Made by a program: the position numbers and the translations under genes. From the NCBI GenBank assembly GCA_963969595.1, contig OZ018408.1:35960108-36024107 (forward strand): a stretch of DNA of 64,000 nt. The letters are read 5' to 3'. Under the pieces are notes generated by a model. That model had not been told where the DNA came from and made no database searches. It worked only from the letters and a program-made list of their open reading frames with translations. The stretch comes from Neckera pumila. Lineage: Eukaryota; Streptophyta; Bryopsida; Hypnales; Neckeraceae. Below, piece after piece: positions 59,322 to 64,000 of the stretch; the first letter of the stretch is position 1, and every line of letters starts with the position of its first letter.

Positions 59322-60233
59322 CCTTTAAGTTCTATGTCTATGTTTTTACTAAAAATGCTCAAAAATTGCCATTTTTAGTATAAATACCAATTTTTTGAAT
59401 AAAAACTTTTTTTGAATCATAAAACTATAGGATCTTGTAGTATGCTGACTTGAGAGCATGTGATAAAAATTTCAGAAATTTCCACCATGTGGATTGCAAG
59501 ATATAAGCATTCAAGTTCATTGAAATCATTTTTTGGGCCTTGCAAAAAACAGGGCAGCTGCATTCCACAAGCTCACTTTTCTATGAAAAAGTGTCCAAAA
59601 TGGTGGTGCTTTTTCGGATTCTTTATCCTAAACAAGTTGGCTACATGCTTGAAAAATCTCAGATCATTTGGAATTGTATTACATACAGGAAAAAAATTGT
59701 AAGTAGATAGAAATAAAGAATGATTGAAAATACGAAATCATTAAGAACTTAGTTATGGAATTGAAAAATGTCAATCCCAATGGTTGCAATGTTGTAATAA
59801 ATAATCTAAATCCTTTGATTTTATTTTTTTCAAAAAGTATTGAAATTGAGTAGGATAAAGGACTTTAAAGTTTATTTTAGACGACTGCCCACAAACAAAA
59901 AATCTTCATAACTTTTGACTCATTCATAAAAATGGAGTGATTCAAAGCTTTTCACATATACATAACTCTAGAAAACTAGTTCCAAATTTTTTTTCTGAAA
60001 AAAGTGATCTTTTCTTATCTGCCCGAATTGTCTGAGTTGAGAAACAAACTATATATCATACAATGACTTTTGACTCATATTTCCAAATGTCATGAAATTT
60101 ACTGCATATGAAAGATATTTGTTGTCTCCACCCCTTTGATTAAAATTTGGATAAAAAATATAGAAATCTTTAGTCACACGTACCTGCCCAAAATTTCTAT
60201 GTAGCCAAAAAATGCATGTTGGTTCTTTAGGGA
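59322..60233. mobile_element. TTAA-bounded element, copy 9
   Basis: TTAA at 59318-59321 and 60234-60237. The ends are CCTTTAAGTTCTATG and GGTTCTTTAGGGA. The interior is collinear with 44450-45361. Confidence 0.78.
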
Positions 60234-60237
60234 TTAA

Positions 60238-60991
60238 GCATCTCTTGATAGATCTCTTATTATTCATTAGAATTTAGTAATTTAGTTATCCCATGAGAAC
60301 CAAGCATTTCAATCAAATATCATGTTTTGACCAATTGGTTGTTTTGCATGTCTATTTGTAGATTTAGCCAATTGGGAGTGTAATCTTAGCCAATTGGAAG
60401 TGTAGTTTAAAGGCTTACTAGTGGTAGTTACCAACGGGGATTGGATTCAATTGGGATTTAAAAGGATGTCACAACCAGTTGGTAGTTATTTCTGTTGATT
60501 TTTGGTATTTAGTCAATGATTCCCAATTGGTAGTTCAATTTTCTGTTGCAATGTCGCAGAAACTCCATCCAATCACCGAAAGTAAAACAAACGTGAGTTG
60601 TTGTAATTTTGTGTTAATTTGATAATATAAGCGGATGTTATGCAATTGTGAGTTTGTGTGATGAGTAACTATGTGTGATTATGCTAGTGTTATTTGTGAA
60701 TTGAGATTCTTTGTGAGTGAAATCAATTGGAGATTGAATGCGATTGAATATGAATTTAATTTGAATGGAACTTGTATGTTGTGTATGTGAAATTGTTGAT
60801 TGGATGAATAGGTGAGAATTTACTGTGAAATGGAATTGTGATTGTGAGACCAATTGGAGTTCATTGAGTGGAGTTTGTGTGAAGTTATCAATTGGGAAAG
60901 TTTGTGTGATTTAATTAGGAAGTGAAATTGGGGAGTGAAAATCAGTTGGAGAAACTAATTTGAGAATTTGATAGAAATGGTGTGAATATAA
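60238..60991. other. Spacer rich in CAATTGG motifs, no gene seen
   Basis: Between 60330 and 60960 the hexamer CAATTG recurs many times, usually as CCAATTGG or CAATTGGA. No coding frame. Confidence 0.4.
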
Positions 60992-61723
60992 GGGCCGTTG
61001 CATGAATGACCTCCCGTTTTTGTTCCACTTTGGCTGTTTTCAGCCATTTTTTGGGGAGTGCTATAAAAATAGAAAAACATTTTAAAAAAAATATGAAAAA
61101 TATGAGAAATGTATATACCTATAAGTAGAAGATACCCTATGAGGGAAAAGCAAAAAAAATTCTTTAAATAGGAGAACTAGAAAAGTGCAGTTTTGCAAGA
61201 AAATACATACGTTAACATTTTAATTTGTAAAAAATAGGAAGAAGTAATTTAAAAAAAAACTGAAAATTGCCATTTGAGAAGACTTCATGCTAAAGAGATT
61301 TCACCAAAAAAATGATCCTAAAACCATCTTCAATGTTCAAAATTGCATGCGCAACGGAGCCCTCTTTGCATGGATGTAGAAGATATATAGTAAAATATTC
61401 TTTAATGCCCCTTGGTAGAAATATGAGTTCCTACTATGGAAATAGACCATAGAAATTTCAGCTCCAAATCATTAAATGTGGGGACTCCTTACGTAGTGAA
61501 AACCCTAAAACTCAAAACGTGACAAATTAGCCTAAATGATTTTTAAATATAAAATGATTTTTGAAAATTTCTGAAAAATATGAGATATGATTAAATTCAT
61601 AAGAAGATTCTCCACTAAAAATTTCAAGTTTATACGAGTCATGCTTCTAAAGTTATTGCAAAATGAAGCTTTGGCACTGCGTTTGTGACAGTGTTTCAGT
61701 ACCGGTCTTTCATGCAATCACCC
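60992..61723. mobile_element. Non-autonomous DNA element with GTTGCATGAA ends, copy 2
   Basis: The left end is GGGCCGTTGCATGAATGACC and the reversed right end is GGGTGATTGCATGAAAGACC. Collinear with 632-1360 throughout. Confidence 0.7.
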
Positions 61724-62963
61724 AAAACCACTTGTGTGATAATAATGAAACTAATACTGTAACGAGAGACTGAGAGTGTTATAGGGATTTGACTGAAAAT
61801 TAAAAGTGAAACAATTCAAATGTGAGTGCTGTGTACGGGGGGATCACTCCATGTGGGGGTTTATACATCACGTGTGGTTGGGTGATTTTGTTGGGGGGAT
61901 ATTTAGCTAACTAGGCACAATTAAATGGTCCTTATTATTACCTAATTTCTTCATTTTTGGTCTTTTATGTCTCCCTATAATTACTTGGAAACTAAAAAAG
62001 GGTCAATTTCAAGCACCCTTACTTTTTTACAACAAAAAAAAATAAAGTAGAAAAAAAGCAAATGCAATATTAATGACAAAGACGGAACTGAAAACACAAC
62101 CTTCACTGCATAGAATTCAAGTCACTTACTATTGAAAGATAATTGAATCCAAAGACAAAAATGAGAACAGCTTAAGTGCAAAGTAGCAGCATGAACATCC
62201 ATAACATTCCCATTTCCGTAGTCAACAACACGATATCATGGAGTAAAGCTTGCAAAGCACAAAAATTAGTGGGAAAGGTAAAACAAACCAATATGTACAG
62301 CAGAAATAATTGGTGAATTCCAAAAAAATGGAGGAGGAATAAGGAATCACCATAGAAAGAAGATGTGAACGTAGAGCTGCGGAAAAATTTGGAAAATTGG
62401 AAGTGAATCAACATCTATAGAATGCAGCCAAAGAAAATTGGGAAAGGAAAAAAGGACCCAAATGTACGCAAGATCTGAACGCCCTTCACCAAAAATTGGG
62501 AAACTGAAACCAAATCAATCTGGACAGAAAGGCACGAGAAAAGGTAGACATAGTTGAAGTAAAAAAAATGGACTGGAAAGAAGGAACCAACATGGACAAA
62601 AGGCGTGAACATGGCTTACCCCAAATAATAGAATACTGAATCTAAACCCAAAATGAAGACATGTGCAAATCGCCAAAAAAGCCAGAAATGATGCAACAAC
62701 TAGAATGATGCAAACACCAAAAACACACAACCCTGCCGATAATTAGAGTAAAATGTGTTCATAAAACACAATTGTCAATACAAAAGTTCCGTGCTGCCAT
62801 GCACCTGCTGATGTCGTTGTACATGAACATCCAGAAATAATCTTGTCACTATATCAACAAACAAGGAAAAAAACTGTGCACCAAGCTAGTGGAGGCTATA
62901 GATAAATGCTAAATCCTATCACATACGGGCTGCAGGGGTCACCCACACAGCTGAGGAGCTTTG
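61724..62963. other. A-rich DNA, no gene seen
   Basis: 62280-62700 shows degenerate repeats of AAAATTGGGAAA / GAACATGG-type phrases at roughly 90-100-base spacing. Minus-strand frames are T-driven and hydrophobic. Confidence 0.35.
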
Positions 62964-63188
62964 CTAATCCGATCTCGGTGCCACATACACCTCCAACGGC
63001 TCCCACCCTTGGCATAGAATATCACGTAGCTTCTCCAGCTCATGGGCACTTAGATCTGATAAGGTTGAAGTGCGAAGTTGAGCTGAAATTGGTGCTTGCA
63101 AACACCACGACTTTGAAAAAAACCCCATGTTGCGATCAATCTGCTCCAGCACAAATGCGTCTGCATCAAACCGGTGGTGTCGTGAAAC
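62964..63188 (-). CDS. Possible C-terminal exon, unrecognised protein
   Basis: After a CTTGCAG acceptor (minus strand) a 74-codon frame begins VSRHHRFDADAFVLEQIDRN. It continues through SAHELEKLRDILCQGWEPLE to a TAG stop. Its composition and charge pattern look coding. No compatible donor was found in the upstream segment at 63279-63486, so the model is incomplete. It may be a gene fragment or part of an inactive element. Confidence 0.3.
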   Translation of the reverse strand, partial: VSRHHRFDADAFVLEQIDRNMGFFSKSWCLQAPISAQLRTSTLSDLSAHELEKLRDILCQGWEPLEVYVAPRSD

Positions 63189-63278
63189 CTGCAAGAGTTG
63201 AAACTGAGCTAGTCGGAGGGCAGCCTACTCCAACGACATCTGTACATCATGGTGCCACTCATTGCATGTACCACCTAC

Positions 63279-63486
63279 TATGAGGATGGTGCGCACTCTG
63301 CTAGCCCGGCCTCCTCCATACGCTCCAATGTCCTCCCAAGCATCTGCAGGCGTTGCCAATCCCTACAATATACACGGTATCATATGGTGAATCGGGACAG
63401 CCTCAACTCGGTCACCCCATCCGGCATTATCAGTGTGTCTTCCATCGGAGCCCATCCTACATAAATGGAAACCCGGTGCGGCAGGG
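63279..63486 (-). pseudogene. Eroded coding segment, unrecognised
   Basis: One minus-strand frame reads VSIYVGWAPMEDTLIMPDGV, then TELRLSRFTI, an internal TGA, and DWQRLQMLGRTLERMEEAGL before a TAG pair. The even amino-acid use suggests former protein-coding sequence. I do not recognise the family. It probably belongs with the downstream segment at 62964-63188. Confidence 0.3.
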
Positions 63487-64000
63487 AGCAGTCACTCTAC
63501 AAAGCGACGATGGAGACAAACAACGTGCAAGCCCTCAAAAAGAAGCGGCAACATTCCCAGAAAACCCCAACAACTAGAACAAGACCTCTAGACAATTCTA
63601 ACAGCCCTACAGTGAAGAAAGGGGGACAAATAATTTGAGACACCTCTGCAAATCCAACACCAAACAACACCGCAGCCACAAAAGCAGCTGCAAACAAGCA
63701 CCTACGACTCAGAAATTAGCTAGAGGACTGTCTACTAGAAGCACAGAGGGACGCTCCAAGATTCATGCACACACATCCCACGAACTAGCTATGACTAAAG
63801 CACAGGCTCAGCAAATGGGGAGCAGAAACATATAGCCATCTGAAGTGGAACCTCGGATTTCACATGCAAAAAGCTCACGAAGCTAGTTGCATGAAGGTAT
63901 GGTGGAAGACTGAAGTTGCTGCATTGAGGCTGGCCATTTAAATGGAGAACTACCTGTGCCGCCATTGCGCTTGTATTTGCAACGAGTGACTTCAAACATT
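63487..64000. other. GC-richer edge of the window, gene status unclear
   Basis: Frames on both strands overlap without domains. A minus-strand frame at 63795-63995 begins MKSLVANTSAMAAQVVLHLN and may be an upstream part of the same locus, cut by the window edge. Confidence 0.25.

Overview
The window looks like a gene-poor, AT-rich stretch of a plant nuclear genome, probably a bryophyte and most likely a moss. The reasons are GT-AG introns of 130-750 bases, plant-type transposon debris everywhere, and a tandem array of hairpins whose conserved arm matches, from memory, the moss microRNA miR1030. No bacterial operons, rRNA genes, tRNA genes, CRISPR arrays or intact retrotransposon polyproteins were seen. 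The exact species cannot be settled by eye.

Layout. (1) 1-4.5 kb: AT-rich DNA with two non-autonomous DNA elements and one unexplained GC-richer block. (2) 4.5-10.3 kb: the genic part. A five-exon gene (5333-8795, +) encodes a 451-residue protein with an N-terminal adenine-nucleotide alpha-hydrolase/UspA-like domain, like that found in front of a family of plant receptor-like kinases, but no kinase domain follows. Just downstream is a candidate three-exon gene for a 104-residue protein with one hydrophobic segment (9389-10273, +). (3) 10.3-29 kb: a gene desert of MITEs, fold-back elements and decayed repeats. (4) 29-37.3 kb: low-copy sequence centred on ten tandem microRNA-type hairpins on the minus strand (32755-35611). 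A GC-richer block at 36-37.2 kb lies where the promoter of the primary transcript would be expected. (5) 37.3-64 kb: more repeats, a decayed LINE with a zf-RVT zinc knuckle, a GC-rich island near 55 kb that may be a promoter or first exon, and eroded minus-strand coding sequence near 63 kb.

Two things stand out. The first is the ten-copy MIR1030-like cluster. It has a period near 294 bases, an internal 880-base duplication that carries three hairpins, and a diverged tenth member whose two arms changed together. The second is a family of non-autonomous elements, mostly about 0.76-0.98 kb long, bounded by TTAA with CCCCTAAAGG-type inverted ends. That is the hallmark of piggyBac-type transposition. 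At least nine copies are present, including one copy inserted inside another in inverted orientation, and this pair gives an empty-site comparison for a third element.

The remaining repeats sort into families by termini and target duplications: CACTA-type palindromic MITEs, a PIF/Harbinger-type MITE, a pogo/Emigrant-type MITE, a CATTAG-ended superfamily with internal homopolymer tracts, GCGACC-ended elements, and 5'-truncated LINE tails. All splice sites, hairpins and target duplications were read by eye; no alignment, folding or database search was run.
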